The notes under the pieces were generated by a model. The model was given only the letters and a program-made list of their open reading frames with translations. It searched no databases and had not been told where the DNA came from. A stretch of 41,392 nucleotides of DNA from Lachnospiraceae bacterium. Its GTDB lineage: Bacteria; Bacillota; Clostridia; Lachnospirales; Lachnospiraceae. The position numbers and the translations under genes are program-made. The stretch covers positions 1 to 41,392 of the forward strand of contig JAFRZM010000017.1 in NCBI GenBank assembly GCA_017442585.1, given 5' to 3'. Positions 7,487 to 15,711 of this stretch are shown here, in pieces; within the stretch, counting starts at the first letter, position 1, and each line of letters starts with the position of its first letter.

Positions 7487-7795
7487 TTATAAAGTTCCAA
7501 GTCCTGCAAGTAAGCCTGCGCATGCTACACATGCAACAAATACAAACGCACCACCGACAAGACCGATAATTGAGCAAACAAGACCACCGGTTCTGATACC
7601 GCTTGTGTTACCATCTTTCTTAGCCATTGAAGCTAAGATAATACCAACAATACCACAAATAATTGATACTATTGCTCCCCATCCAAAGAACCAGAATACA
7701 ACCGCAATAATACCAAGTACTAAACTGGCAATTGCTTTTCCCTTTCCAGGTTCTTCACCGTTAGGCATAACATTCGGATTATTGTTTACGTCCAT
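7487..7795 (-). CDS. Small DUF4190-type membrane protein
   Basis: The 102-residue protein has a polar Asn/Pro-rich N terminus (about 1-18) and then two or three long hydrophobic segments: AIASLVLGIIAVVFWFFGWG, IVSIICGIVGIILASMA and a C-terminal Gly/Ala/Val stretch. This is the pattern of DUF4190-domain proteins, whose function is unknown. The KGKAIASLVLGI opening of the hydrophobic part is typical. The ribosome binding site AGGAGG is 8 bases upstream of the ATG. It may share a transcript with the downstream Lgt-like gene across a weak terminator. Confidence 0.75.
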   Translation of the reverse strand: MDVNNNPNVMPNGEEPGKGKAIASLVLGIIAVVFWFFGWGAIVSIICGIVGIILASMAKKDGNTSGIRTGGLVCSIIGLVGGAFVFVACVACAGLLAGLGTL

Positions 7796-7888
7796 CCTAA
7801 AGACCTCCTAAAATACTCTCTATAAGCAAAATTGCTTACATGTTCATTCTAACAAACAGAGCAAATAAATTCAACAATTAAATAACAA

Positions 7889-8935
7889 TCATTTAACCGT
7901 GAATACTATTTTCTTTGATGTCCAAACATTATCATCATACTCAACTTCAATTACTTCTGCATCATCAGGAACCTCAAATGTTACGGTTCCCTTAATCTTT
8001 CTTCCTGCTGATATAGTTCCGTTTAAATTATCATCTCTTAAATATGTCTGATCACAAGCCACACCGTTTGCATAGCAGCAGAATGAAAAAGCACTTACAA
8101 TTCTATCCGAATTACCTGTATTTTCAAATTCAAATGTAAGTGACACAAAATGATATCCGCTCTTAGGTTGAATAAACTGATTATCACTTGTGTAATCTTC
8201 ACAAGAAACATACTTTATATTGACCTTGCTTCCTGCAACAATATCGCCTACTTTATACGCATCCTCAGTTCTTGTTGTGTTCTCTTCGAGAACGTATCCC
8301 GAATCTTTATTTCCTTCAAATGCAAATTTAATCTTCTCATTTGTAAAAACATTAGTTTCATACTCTACTTCTATTACTTCTGCATCAACAGGGACCTCGA
8401 AATATATCGACCCCATAGTTGAACGTCCCGCAGAAAGTGTTGCCGACAAATCATCGTCATCATTGCTGTAATGCATGTCACACGCATAGCCATCTGCATA
8501 ACAATCAAAACTATAAAATGAAATGCTCTCATCTTTCTTTCCCGCATTTATAAAGGCAAATGTCAAAAAGATATATTTCATACCATCTTCAGGCTGCATG
8601 AATTCGTTATCTTCAGTATAATCACCTGAAGATACATAAACGATTTTAATATCACCATCTTTTAAAATATCACCAACATTGTATATATCTTTTACTTGAA
8701 TATCATCATCTTTCGAATCATCATTATTATCATTATTTTCTTTAGACGTATCATTCTTCTTATCCTTTTCCGTCGCCACTTTATTGTCACTATCTTTCTT
8801 TGAATCATCACCCGAGCCAAATGCTGCACCAAGAATTCCTATAACTACAATGACCACAAGAACAATAAACCATGCCCTTTTATAGAATGGTTTTTTAGGT
8901 TTAGATGCCTTTACTTCATTATTGATTTCACTCAT
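7889..8935 (-). CDS. Membrane-anchored protein with two tandem DUF4352 domains
   Basis: I start at the ATG at 8935 because GGAGGAGG sits 8 bases before it; the TTG at 8953 lies upstream of that site. The 348-residue product has a short cytoplasmic N terminus rich in lysine, one membrane segment (AWFIVLVVIVVIGILGAAFG), a low-complexity Lys/Asp/Asn linker, and two homologous domains. Each has YxVGDI, a VSxxDYTxDNxFxQP motif, an F-C-YA-G-ACD segment and FEVPxDAEVIEVEY. This is the DUF4352 beta-sandwich pattern found in surface-exposed Firmicute proteins. Function is unknown; ligand or surface-stress sensing is only a guess. Confidence 0.8.
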   Translation of the reverse strand: MSEINNEVKASKPKKPFYKRAWFIVLVVIVVIGILGAAFGSGDDSKKDSDNKVATEKDKKNDTSKENNDNNDDSKDDDIQVKDIYNVGDILKDGDIKIVYVSSGDYTEDNEFMQPEDGMKYIFLTFAFINAGKKDESISFYSFDCYADGYACDMHYSNDDDDLSATLSAGRSTMGSIYFEVPVDAEVIEVEYETNVFTNEKIKFAFEGNKDSGYVLEENTTRTEDAYKVGDIVAGSKVNIKYVSCEDYTSDNQFIQPKSGYHFVSLTFEFENTGNSDRIVSAFSFCCYANGVACDQTYLRDDNLNGTISAGRKIKGTVTFEVPDDAEVIEVEYDDNVWTSKKIVFTVK

Positions 8936-8976
8936 TTCAACTACCTCCTCCAAGGGTTTTCTTAAACTACGGTATG

Positions 8977-8985
8977 ATTATAACA
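8977..8985 (-). promoter_or_regulatory. Extended -10 promoter for the DUF4352 gene
   Basis: TGTTATAAT on the minus strand gives a TGN-TATAAT extended -10, about 40 bases upstream of the start codon. No convincing -35 is present, as expected for this promoter class. Confidence 0.55.
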
Positions 8986-9022
8986 TTAAGAAATCATCTT
9001 CGTTTCCCCCGTAACAGTGGCA

Positions 9023-9054
9023 ATTTAAAAGCGGCTTACTCATGTAAGCCGCTT
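9023..9054 (-). terminator. Rho-independent terminator overlapping the 3' end of the small helical protein gene
   Basis: The stem AAGCGGCTTA / TAAGCCGCTT (9029-9038 and 9045-9054) includes the stop codon at 9036-9038. A short T run follows on the minus strand. It separates this gene from the DUF4352 gene downstream. Confidence 0.65.
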
Positions 9055-9497
9055 GTTCTTAATGCATCCATTCCGTTTGCCTTTAATACTTCATTTACAT
9101 CTATAATACTTCCGGGATGCTCATTAAATAAAATCATTAAAAGTGCATCTCGCGGAATCTTCGCATATAATTCTGGCATCTGATACTTCTTTAAGGCTCT
9201 TTGCGTTTCCTCTAATGTAAGACCTCCCGCATAGCATATTCGCAATATAACATCTCTCTGCTTTGTATGCTTTTCCCCGGATAAAAGCTTATATCCATAT
9301 CTTTCTGGAATATCAGCAAGAAGAAATACTTCCTGCTGGGTTATTTGCTTTTCCCTGAAGAGTTCTTTAATGTATACCGCAAAAGCATCAAAGTCTTCAT
9401 TCATACTCTCTTTATTGTCGCTTAAATATTCGTCAAAATCCGACAAATGCGTCTTTCCCAAAATTCCGACTAACTTTTTTGTGTTTTTCTCGCCCAA
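9036..9497 (-). CDS. Helical, HTH-like protein paired with a Ser/Thr kinase
   Basis: A roughly 153-residue protein with no membrane segment. The middle part (VYIKELFREKQITQQEVFLLADIPERYGYKLLSG) resembles an Xre-type helix-turn-helix, and the C-terminal half is helical. I do not recognise a named family with certainty. The start is uncertain: TTG at 9497 is well spaced after AGGTGA, while GTG at 9506 gives three more residues. It lies back to back with the kinase at 9556, sharing a 58-bp intergenic region, so it could be a regulator or substrate of that kinase. That link is inference. Confidence 0.6.
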   Translation of the reverse strand: MGEKNTKKLVGILGKTHLSDFDEYLSDNKESMNEDFDAFAVYIKELFREKQITQQEVFLLADIPERYGYKLLSGEKHTKQRDVILRICYAGGLTLEETQRALKKYQMPELYAKIPRDALLMILFNEHPGSIIDVNEVLKANGMDALRTSGLHE

Positions 9498-9511
9498 AAC
9501 AATCACCTATC

Positions 9512-9520
9512 TGTTATAAT
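9512..9520 (+). promoter_or_regulatory. Extended -10 promoter of the kinase gene
   Basis: TGTTATAAT on the plus strand (TATAAT 9515-9520) predicts a start near 9527 and a leader of about 29 nt before the kinase ATG. It lies close to the start of the divergent gene, so expression of the two may be linked. Confidence 0.55.
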
Positions 9521-9555
9521 AATATCCGTAACAGTAAACTACGGAAAGAAGGTTT

Positions 9556-10626
9556 ATGTCATTGGATATCAATAAACGACTCACCCTCTCTTACTATAAA
9601 ACAATAACAGCAATTAACGAATCGCACAATATCTATCTTGTAAAACATTCAGAAACGGGAAAAGTTTGTGTAAAAAAGATACTGGATGTTTATAATACCG
9701 ATATTTATCGCAGATTGTACAATAATCATATTGAAGGCACCCCAAGGATAATCGATTTTGATGAAGAAGACGGAAGGCTTACTGTGATTGAAGAATATAT
9801 ATGCGGAACCTCTTTGTCTGAGATGATTTCAAGCGGCACATTAACTGCAGACGAAATAATAAATTATATGATAAGTCTCTGCACAATACTTGAAAAACTG
9901 CATTCTCAAACTCCGCCTATCATACATAGAGATATAAAGCCATCCAATGTTATAATAACGGGTTATAACGAACTGTTTCTACTTGATTTCAATGCGGCCA
10001 AACACTATAACGAAAGTGAAAATAGCAACACTGTACTACTCGGAACAGAAGGCTATGCAGCACCGGAGCAATACGGTTTTGGCTCTTCCTCTCCTAAAAC
10101 AGATATATACGCTTTAGGCATCTTGTTAAAAGAAATGCTCGACAGCGCGAATTTACGTGATACAATATACACTCACATTGTTGATAAATGCACTAAATTA
10201 GACCCAAAAGAGCGCTATAAAAATGTAACTGCATTAAAGAGTGCATTAAAATGTCAAAAACCAATTGTTGAAAAGAAGGCACCAAATGGCATACTACAAT
10301 TTCTTCCTCCGGGATTTAGAACATTAACTCCATGGAAAATGATTGTTGCGACACTCTCATATTTATTCTTCGGGGCACTTTTTCTCACTATGGAAATAGG
10401 TGAATTAACCGGATATCTTCTTTGGCTTGAACGTATATTTATATTCCTTATGTTCTTAGGCGTTGTTGCCGGCAGCTGCAACTATATGGACATTCAAAGC
10501 TACATACCGATATTTAAGACAAAGAACAAGTTTCTACACTTCCTATTCGTTATTTTACTTGATGTTGGAATCGTCTTTGGCCTACTCATTTTGTTATTCA
10601 TACTCGAGCAACCATATTATGAATAA
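9556..10626 (+). CDS. Membrane-anchored eukaryotic-like Ser/Thr protein kinase
   Basis: The 356-residue protein has a kinase domain at about 10-230 and two or three C-terminal membrane segments from about 260. Visible kinase motifs are the VCVKKI lysine, the HRDIKPSN catalytic loop (H124, D126), LLDFNAAK with D144 in place of DFG, and GTEGYAAPEQYGFG, the APE activation segment. The glycine-rich loop is degenerate. No PASTA repeats are present, so this is not the cell-wall-sensing PrkC type. The ribosome binding site GAAGG precedes the ATG at 9556. The divergent small protein at 9036 is a candidate partner. The DFN variant keeps the Mg-binding aspartate, so activity is still expected. Confidence 0.85.
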   Translation: MSLDINKRLTLSYYKTITAINESHNIYLVKHSETGKVCVKKILDVYNTDIYRRLYNNHIEGTPRIIDFDEEDGRLTVIEEYICGTSLSEMISSGTLTADEIINYMISLCTILEKLHSQTPPIIHRDIKPSNVIITGYNELFLLDFNAAKHYNESENSNTVLLGTEGYAAPEQYGFGSSSPKTDIYALGILLKEMLDSANLRDTIYTHIVDKCTKLDPKERYKNVTALKSALKCQKPIVEKKAPNGILQFLPPGFRTLTPWKMIVATLSYLFFGALFLTMEIGELTGYLLWLERIFIFLMFLGVVAGSCNYMDIQSYIPIFKTKNKFLHFLFVILLDVGIVFGLLILLFILEQPYYE

Positions 10627-10645
10627 ATATGTAACAAATTCGCAC

Positions 10646-10673
10646 TTGAAATCGGCAGAAAATACTGTAAAAT
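10646..10673 (+). promoter_or_regulatory. Promoter of the ABC-F gene with a long leader
   Basis: TTGAAA (10646-10651) and TAAAAT (10668-10673) are 16 bp apart with a TG just before the -10. A start near 10680 leaves about 98 nt before the ATG at 10778. The leader holds short inverted repeats such as GATATA-TGCG-TATATC. Leaders of some ABC-F genes control expression by attenuation, but I see no clear terminator here. Confidence 0.5.
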
Positions 10674-10777
10674 ATAAAAGGTTGACTTTGTACATATTGT
10701 TAAGTGCTTTTACCTGATATATGCGTATATCGGTGATATATCGGGCGGCACGTTTTATAGAAAGATGAGGTTTTTAG

Positions 10778-12418
10778 ATGATTAGTGCCAATAATGTCTC
10801 TCTTCGCTTTGGAAAAAAGGCGTTATTCGAGGATGTTAATATCAAATTTACGGAAGGTAACTGCTACGGTATAATCGGTGCGAACGGTGCCGGAAAGTCT
10901 ACGTTCTTACGTATCCTTACGGGTGAACTTGAGCCTACAAGCGGTGATGTTACAATCACACCGGGCCAGAGACTTTCATTCCTCCAGCAGGACCACTTTA
11001 AGTACGACGAATACCCTGTACTCGATACAGTAATCATGGGTAACAAGCACCTTTATGATGTCATGAAGGAAAAGGATGCCATCTATATGAAGGAAGACTT
11101 CTCAGATGAAGACGGTATCCGTGCTTCGGAACTCGAGGCAGAATTCGCCGAGATGGACGGATGGAATGCAGAAAGTGACGCTGCCACAATCCTTAACGGA
11201 CTTGGCGTACCTACAGAATTCCACTACACATTAATGAAGGATATGACAGGTGCCATGAAGGTCAAAGTGCTCCTTGCACAGGCTCTCTTCGGTAACCCTG
11301 ATATCTTACTTTTAGACGAGCCTACAAACCACCTCGATCTCGATGCTATCGGCTGGCTTGAGGAGTTCTTAATTAACTTTGAAAATACAGTCATCGTGGT
11401 AAGCCACGACAGATACTTCTTAAATAAGGTCTGCACACATACGGCTGATATCGATTACGCAAAGATTCAGCTTTACGCTGGAAACTATGACTTCTGGTAT
11501 GAGTCTAGTCAGCTTATGCTTAAGCAGATGAAGGAAGCCAATAAGAAGAAGGAAGAAAAGATCAAGGAATTACAGGACTTTATCTCCCGTTTCTCTGCAA
11601 ATGCTTCCAAAAGCAAGCAGGCAACTTCAAGAAAGCGTGCTTTGGAGAAGATTGAGCTCGATGAGATCAAACCTTCTTCAAGAAAGTACCCTTACATTGA
11701 CTTTAGACCTAGCCGCGAAATCGGTAACGAAGTACTTACTGTTGAAGGTATTTCAAAGACAATAGACGGTGTAAAGATTCTTGACAATGTATCATTTATC
11801 GTAGGTCATGACGATAAAATTGCATTCGTCGGTGGAAATACTCTTGCAAAGACTACATTATTTAAGATCTTAGCAGGTGAAATGGAACCTGACGAAGGTT
11901 CTTACAAATGGGGAATTACGACGTCAATGTCCTACTTCCCTAAGGACAACACAAAGATATTCGATAACGATTACCAGATTGCTGAGTGGCTTACTCAGTT
12001 CTCCGAGATAAAGGATGCCACATATGTCCGCGGATTCCTTGGACGTATGCTTTTCGCAGGCGAAGACGGTGTTAAGAAAATGCGCGTCTTATCCGGTGGT
12101 GAAAAAGTTCGTGTTCTTCTTTCTCGTATGATGATTGAAGCATCAAACGTACTTATCTTAGATGAGCCGACTGACCACCTCGACATGGAATCAATCACAG
12201 CTTTAAATAATGGTTTAATCAAATTCCCGGGCGTGCTTTTATTTGCATCCCGTGACCACCAGGTAGTTGAAACAACTGCTAACCGTATTATTGAGTTTCT
12301 ACCTGACGGAACATTTGTTGATAAGATTACAACTTACGACGAGTACCTTGCAAGCGACGAAATGGCTCGTAAGCGTACTGTTTACACAAAGTCTGATGAC
12401 GAGGAAACAGATAACTAA
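10778..12418 (+). CDS. ABC-F family ATPase, YbiT/YkpA type
   Basis: The 546-residue protein has two ABC domains joined by a charged helical linker (about 245-300), with no membrane segments. ABC-F proteins act on the ribosome. NBD1 has GANGAGKST and DILLLDEPTNHLD, but its signature region reads DMTGAMKVKVLL (155-164) where LSGG/EGGEK is expected. NBD2 has an AKTT Walker A (G352-T360, GGNTLAKTT), a normal VLSGGEKVRVLLSR signature, and SRDH for the switch histidine. As I recall, AKTT and the altered switch are usual in the YbiT/YkpA branch; loss of the NBD1 signature is not. The ribosome binding site GAGG is 8 bases from the ATG. It converges with yraN with a 4-bp overlap of the ends. Confidence 0.9.
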   Translation: MISANNVSLRFGKKALFEDVNIKFTEGNCYGIIGANGAGKSTFLRILTGELEPTSGDVTITPGQRLSFLQQDHFKYDEYPVLDTVIMGNKHLYDVMKEKDAIYMKEDFSDEDGIRASELEAEFAEMDGWNAESDAATILNGLGVPTEFHYTLMKDMTGAMKVKVLLAQALFGNPDILLLDEPTNHLDLDAIGWLEEFLINFENTVIVVSHDRYFLNKVCTHTADIDYAKIQLYAGNYDFWYESSQLMLKQMKEANKKKEEKIKELQDFISRFSANASKSKQATSRKRALEKIELDEIKPSSRKYPYIDFRPSREIGNEVLTVEGISKTIDGVKILDNVSFIVGHDDKIAFVGGNTLAKTTLFKILAGEMEPDEGSYKWGITTSMSYFPKDNTKIFDNDYQIAEWLTQFSEIKDATYVRGFLGRMLFAGEDGVKKMRVLSGGEKVRVLLSRMMIEASNVLILDEPTDHLDMESITALNNGLIKFPGVLLFASRDHQVVETTANRIIEFLPDGTFVDKITTYDEYLASDEMARKRTVYTKSDDEETDN

Positions 12419-12798
12419 TACTTACGTGTACTCTTAGAAGTAATGCCCGATACATAGACAAAAGCGTTTGGAATTATCTTATACGTATCACCTAAGATTG
12501 CGACTACATCATATCTTATCTTCTTATCTTCGGGGATTTTGTGATGTATCCTGTAAACATCGGATACTGCTGAGATTACAGCTTGTTTTTTGAAATCTAC
12601 GGCTTCCATAGGGAGGCCGTATTTTTTTGTCTTTCGATACTTTACTTCGACGAATATGAGGTATCCGTCACGGCTTGCTACTATATCTACTTCTCCTTTT
12701 CGACAACGATAGTTTTTCTCTATAACTTCGTAACCGTTAAGGATTAAGAGTTTTTCAGCAAGCGCTTCCTTAGTGGTTCCTACTTGCCTCTTATTCAT
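12415..12798 (-). CDS. yraN: YraN / UPF0102 family nuclease-like protein
   Basis: The 127-residue protein matches UPF0102 (YraN) in length and motifs: GxxxExLA-L--NGYEVIEKNYRCRKGEVDIVA and YLIFVEVKYRK. The E-V-D-I and E-V-K residues are those of a PD-(D/E)xK nuclease fold; the biological substrate is unknown. It is the last gene of the lepB-rbgA-lepB-rnhB unit, and yraN next to rnhB is a common arrangement. The stop overlaps the convergent ABC-F gene by 4 bp, and no terminator is visible between them. Confidence 0.9.
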   Translation of the reverse strand: MNKRQVGTTKEALAEKLLILNGYEVIEKNYRCRKGEVDIVASRDGYLIFVEVKYRKTKKYGLPMEAVDFKKQAVISAVSDVYRIHHKIPEDKKIRYDVVAILGDTYKIIPNAFVYVSGITSKSTRKY

Positions 12799-12801
12799 TA
12801 A

Positions 12802-13089
12802 TTATAAAAACTTCTCCTTTAATTTATCCATATCTGATACGTATACAAGAATTTCTGCGACAGCATCATAAAGTTCCGGTGGAATTGCATCACCTATTTC
12901 AAGCTTAGACAACGTTTCAGCCAAAGGCGAATCCTCATATAATGGGACATCAGCCTTTTTAGCTTCTTCTATAATCTTTTCCGCTATAAGACCGGTACCT
13001 GTAGCGAGGATTTTAGGCGCAGAATCACCCTTCTCGTAGGAAAGCGCAACGGCGGTCTTTTTCTTTTGGATTACCTTTTCTTCTGCCAT
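12802..13089 (-). CDS. FlhB C-terminal-domain-like protein (YlqH/FlhX type)
   Basis: The 95-residue soluble protein resembles the cytoplasmic C-terminal domain of the flagellar export gate protein FlhB, without its membrane part: KKKTAVALSYEKGDSAPKILATGTGLIAEKIIEEAKKADVPLYEDSPLAETL and IPPELYDAVAEILVYV. The NPTH autocleavage motif of FlhB is absent; the family position reads GDSAP. Bacillus subtilis has the same small protein (YlqH) beside rnhB. It is 3 bp upstream of yraN and 3 bp downstream of a FliK-like gene. FlhB and FliK domains interact in the flagellar length switch, so these two neighbours may be functional partners. Confidence 0.85.
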   Translation of the reverse strand: MAEEKVIQKKKTAVALSYEKGDSAPKILATGTGLIAEKIIEEAKKADVPLYEDSPLAETLSKLEIGDAIPPELYDAVAEILVYVSDMDKLKEKFL

Positions 13090-13092
13090 ACC

Positions 13093-15006
13093 TTATACCT
13101 TCACATCAAATGCCATCTTAGAATAGCTAATCTTAGGGAGCGGAGCACCCATTATCTTCTCCATAAAGGTCTCCTCCTTACCGTCTCCCATCTTACTAGC
13201 GTCGATGTTTACAGCAAAACCTTTATCGGAAAGTCGTTTCGTCAAAATATCTATATGCTCAAGCACGAGGTTTAAAGAATCCTCATCCGCAAGCATGAAA
13301 TGAGTCTGTAACTTCTTTTGTTTCAATGCTATATCTACATCCGTAGTTCCAAGATGTTCCATCTCAAGATGAAGATGCGCGGTTATCTCTTCATTCGGAT
13401 TTAAAAGGCGCTTCTTATTCGTAAATACGTAAAGATCACCTGTTGCATGCTCGGATGCCATCTTTAAAGGAATCTGGACATACTGATATAAGTGATTAGC
13501 CTCATTTATAAATGAAAGGTTATTCTTAACATCTATGATATCCTTTGTCAAAGACTCAGGTACGTTCTTATTGCTATTTAACGTATCGTAAATCTTTGAT
13601 AACTGCTTATTGATTCTGTTATAAAGCTTATCGACCTCTTCTTTATTTTTAAGCTTATCAGGCTCTACGAAAAACTGTTCCTTTAAGGCCTTTTCAAAAA
13701 GACCCTTAAACTCTTTTGAATTAAGTATATCTTTTGTCGCCGCTTCGCCGAAAGAATTGTTCTTCAATAATTCTGTAAGCTCAAGCAAGAGCTTTGTATA
13801 CTGCTTATCATTTACTGCTGAATCCTGTGCTGCTAACTTTTCAGGAGAAATCTCTGTCTGCTCTTGCATTTTCTCCTTTACATCTTCCGGCAATTCTCCG
13901 TTTTTAAGTTCTTCCAAAACCTTTTCCGGATTTACCTCATCTCCGGCATTATCTGCCGTGTTCTTCAGTGAATTCTTTAGTAGTTCTTCAATATTTAAAT
14001 CCTGTTTTAAATTATTAACGGTGCCATTTCCACTTTCTTCCGGATTCTGTAACTGAGCTTTTTCAGTATTTTCTGCACCGTTTTCGCCTTGAAGAAGTTG
14101 CTTTACTTCTTCAAGCTCTTTTCCGCTCAAAAGATCTATCTTAGGAGCGATACATCTATCAATTTCTCCCGTCTTTGCTGCTATATCTTTTAACAACGAA
14201 TCTATATCAACTTTTTGTTTTACGCTTGTTTCTATGGCTTTGTCGCTTTCTTCAATGCTGATTATATATTTGTTGCCGTCAATTTGACTTTTTTTCACTT
14301 CGCTTAAATCTTCCGATAAAACATTCGCAATATCTGACATTACATCGCTACTGCCGCTTTTACCTACGAAATTAGGTATTTCTTTTGCTATTCTCGTAAG
14401 TGGGGTCTCCAGCTTACCTTCTCCATTGTCATAGTTTTTAATCTGTTCAAGATTAGCCTCATTGATATTAATTCCAAGTTTCTTTAACGATGTAAGGTCG
14501 TCTACTCTCTCCTCATTAAATACATATGCAGTCTTTACCATGCTTCCGACATTATCCGGATCTATAGGCATGGACTTATCCATCATGCTCTTAACCATAT
14601 CGATAGCACGATCGGTCGGGTCAAATCCCGCCTGTGCCAGTGCTTTTAATATTGTAGGGGAAGCGTTTTGATTCTGGGTAAGAAGTTTTAAAGAAACCTT
14701 ACCCTTGTCATTTGAAGATACAAGGAAATATGCCAGCTGATCCTTCGAAAGATTAACTCCCTGATCCATTCTGGCGTTAAATGTATCACCGTTAGAAAGT
14801 GTAACTGTTACAGTATCATTAAGTCCTTCCGTTATCTCTCCCGCAAATATTGAACCCTTCGCAAGCTCTGCCAGTAACTGCCTGTCTCCTGAAGACTGTG
14901 AAGAAACCACACCCGTATCACCCACTTGTGCTACGTTTTGCGCATCAGCGATTGTGCGGGTATTCATATCAATATTCACTTTAGAGAGAATATCGGATAT
15001 CTGCAT
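13093..15006 (-). CDS. Large YlqG-like protein with a FliK-type C-terminal domain
   Basis: I start at the ATG at 15006 (MQISDILSKVN) because AAAGGTG lies 6 bases before it; the TTG at 15033 is inside the rnhB end. The 637-residue protein has a polar N-terminal half, a charged low-complexity middle (about 240-420) and a C-terminal domain (about 530-635) that looks like the FliK hook-length-control domain: YQYVQIPLKMASEHATGDLYVF, ITAHLHLEMEHLGTTDVDIAL and FMLADEDSLNLVLEHIDIL. No signal peptide or membrane segment is seen. No flagellar structural gene is in the window, so its role is unclear. Confidence 0.75.
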   Translation of the reverse strand: MQISDILSKVNIDMNTRTIADAQNVAQVGDTGVVSSQSSGDRQLLAELAKGSIFAGEITEGLNDTVTVTLSNGDTFNARMDQGVNLSKDQLAYFLVSSNDKGKVSLKLLTQNQNASPTILKALAQAGFDPTDRAIDMVKSMMDKSMPIDPDNVGSMVKTAYVFNEERVDDLTSLKKLGININEANLEQIKNYDNGEGKLETPLTRIAKEIPNFVGKSGSSDVMSDIANVLSEDLSEVKKSQIDGNKYIISIEESDKAIETSVKQKVDIDSLLKDIAAKTGEIDRCIAPKIDLLSGKELEEVKQLLQGENGAENTEKAQLQNPEESGNGTVNNLKQDLNIEELLKNSLKNTADNAGDEVNPEKVLEELKNGELPEDVKEKMQEQTEISPEKLAAQDSAVNDKQYTKLLLELTELLKNNSFGEAATKDILNSKEFKGLFEKALKEQFFVEPDKLKNKEEVDKLYNRINKQLSKIYDTLNSNKNVPESLTKDIIDVKNNLSFINEANHLYQYVQIPLKMASEHATGDLYVFTNKKRLLNPNEEITAHLHLEMEHLGTTDVDIALKQKKLQTHFMLADEDSLNLVLEHIDILTKRLSDKGFAVNIDASKMGDGKEETFMEKIMGAPLPKISYSKMAFDVKV

Positions 15007-15025
15007 ATTTTCACCTTTACTTAGA

Positions 15026-15694
15026 CTATACAAAATTCTTGATAAAAGACCTTCTGTGTATAGGACAAGGACCGTATTCCTTTAATGCGGCAATATGAGC
15101 TGCAGAGCCGTATCCCTTATTCGAATCAAAGCCATACTCAGGATACTTGTCGCTCATTTCCACCATATAACGGTCTCTTGTAACCTTTGCAACAATTGAT
15201 GCTGCACCGATTGTAATACTCTTCGCATCACCTTTTATAATAGGCACCTGTGTTATATCAACACCCGGTATCGTAACCGCATCATTTAATAATATATCGG
15301 GAGTAACTGACAATTTCTTAATAGCCTCACGCATTGCCTCATAGGTCGCCTGTAAGATATTAATTTCATCTATTCGTTCAGGTGTCGCAGTTCCTATCGC
15401 ATAGCTTACTGCCTCTTTGGTAATAATGTCATATAGCTCTTCGCGCTTTTTCTCACTCAATTTCTTGGAATCATTTATCCCAAGTATACGACATCCCTTA
15501 GGAAGTATTACCGCACATGCCATTACCGGACCGGCTAAAGGGCCGCGTCCCACTTCGTCTATTCCACATATAAAATCATACTCGGAATACTTCTCTTCAT
15601 ATTCTCGTAGTGCCTCTATTCGTGCAACTTCCTTTTCGTATTTTAATTGTCTTTTAATTTCTGTCTCTTGCTTTTTAGTAAGCTTATCTGCCAT
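15026..15694 (-). CDS. rnhB: Ribonuclease HII
   Basis: The 222-residue enzyme removes ribonucleotides misincorporated in DNA and RNA from RNA-DNA hybrids. Conserved motifs are GIDEVGRGPLAGPV (Asp-Glu pair), INDSKKLSEKKRE, LLNDAV (third acidic residue), and KGDAKSITIGAASIVAKVTRDRYM with the last aspartate. The C terminus HIAALKEYGPCPIHRRSF is typical. An N-terminal charged helix (about 1-38) precedes the catalytic domain, as in other Firmicute RnhB. It follows lepB within the operon; the gap is 17 bp. Confidence 0.97.
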   Translation of the reverse strand: MADKLTKKQETEIKRQLKYEKEVARIEALREYEEKYSEYDFICGIDEVGRGPLAGPVMACAVILPKGCRILGINDSKKLSEKKREELYDIITKEAVSYAIGTATPERIDEINILQATYEAMREAIKKLSVTPDILLNDAVTIPGVDITQVPIIKGDAKSITIGAASIVAKVTRDRYMVEMSDKYPEYGFDSNKGYGSAAHIAALKEYGPCPIHRRSFIKNFV

Positions 15695-15711
15695 TATTCT
15701 TGTTCCCCGAA

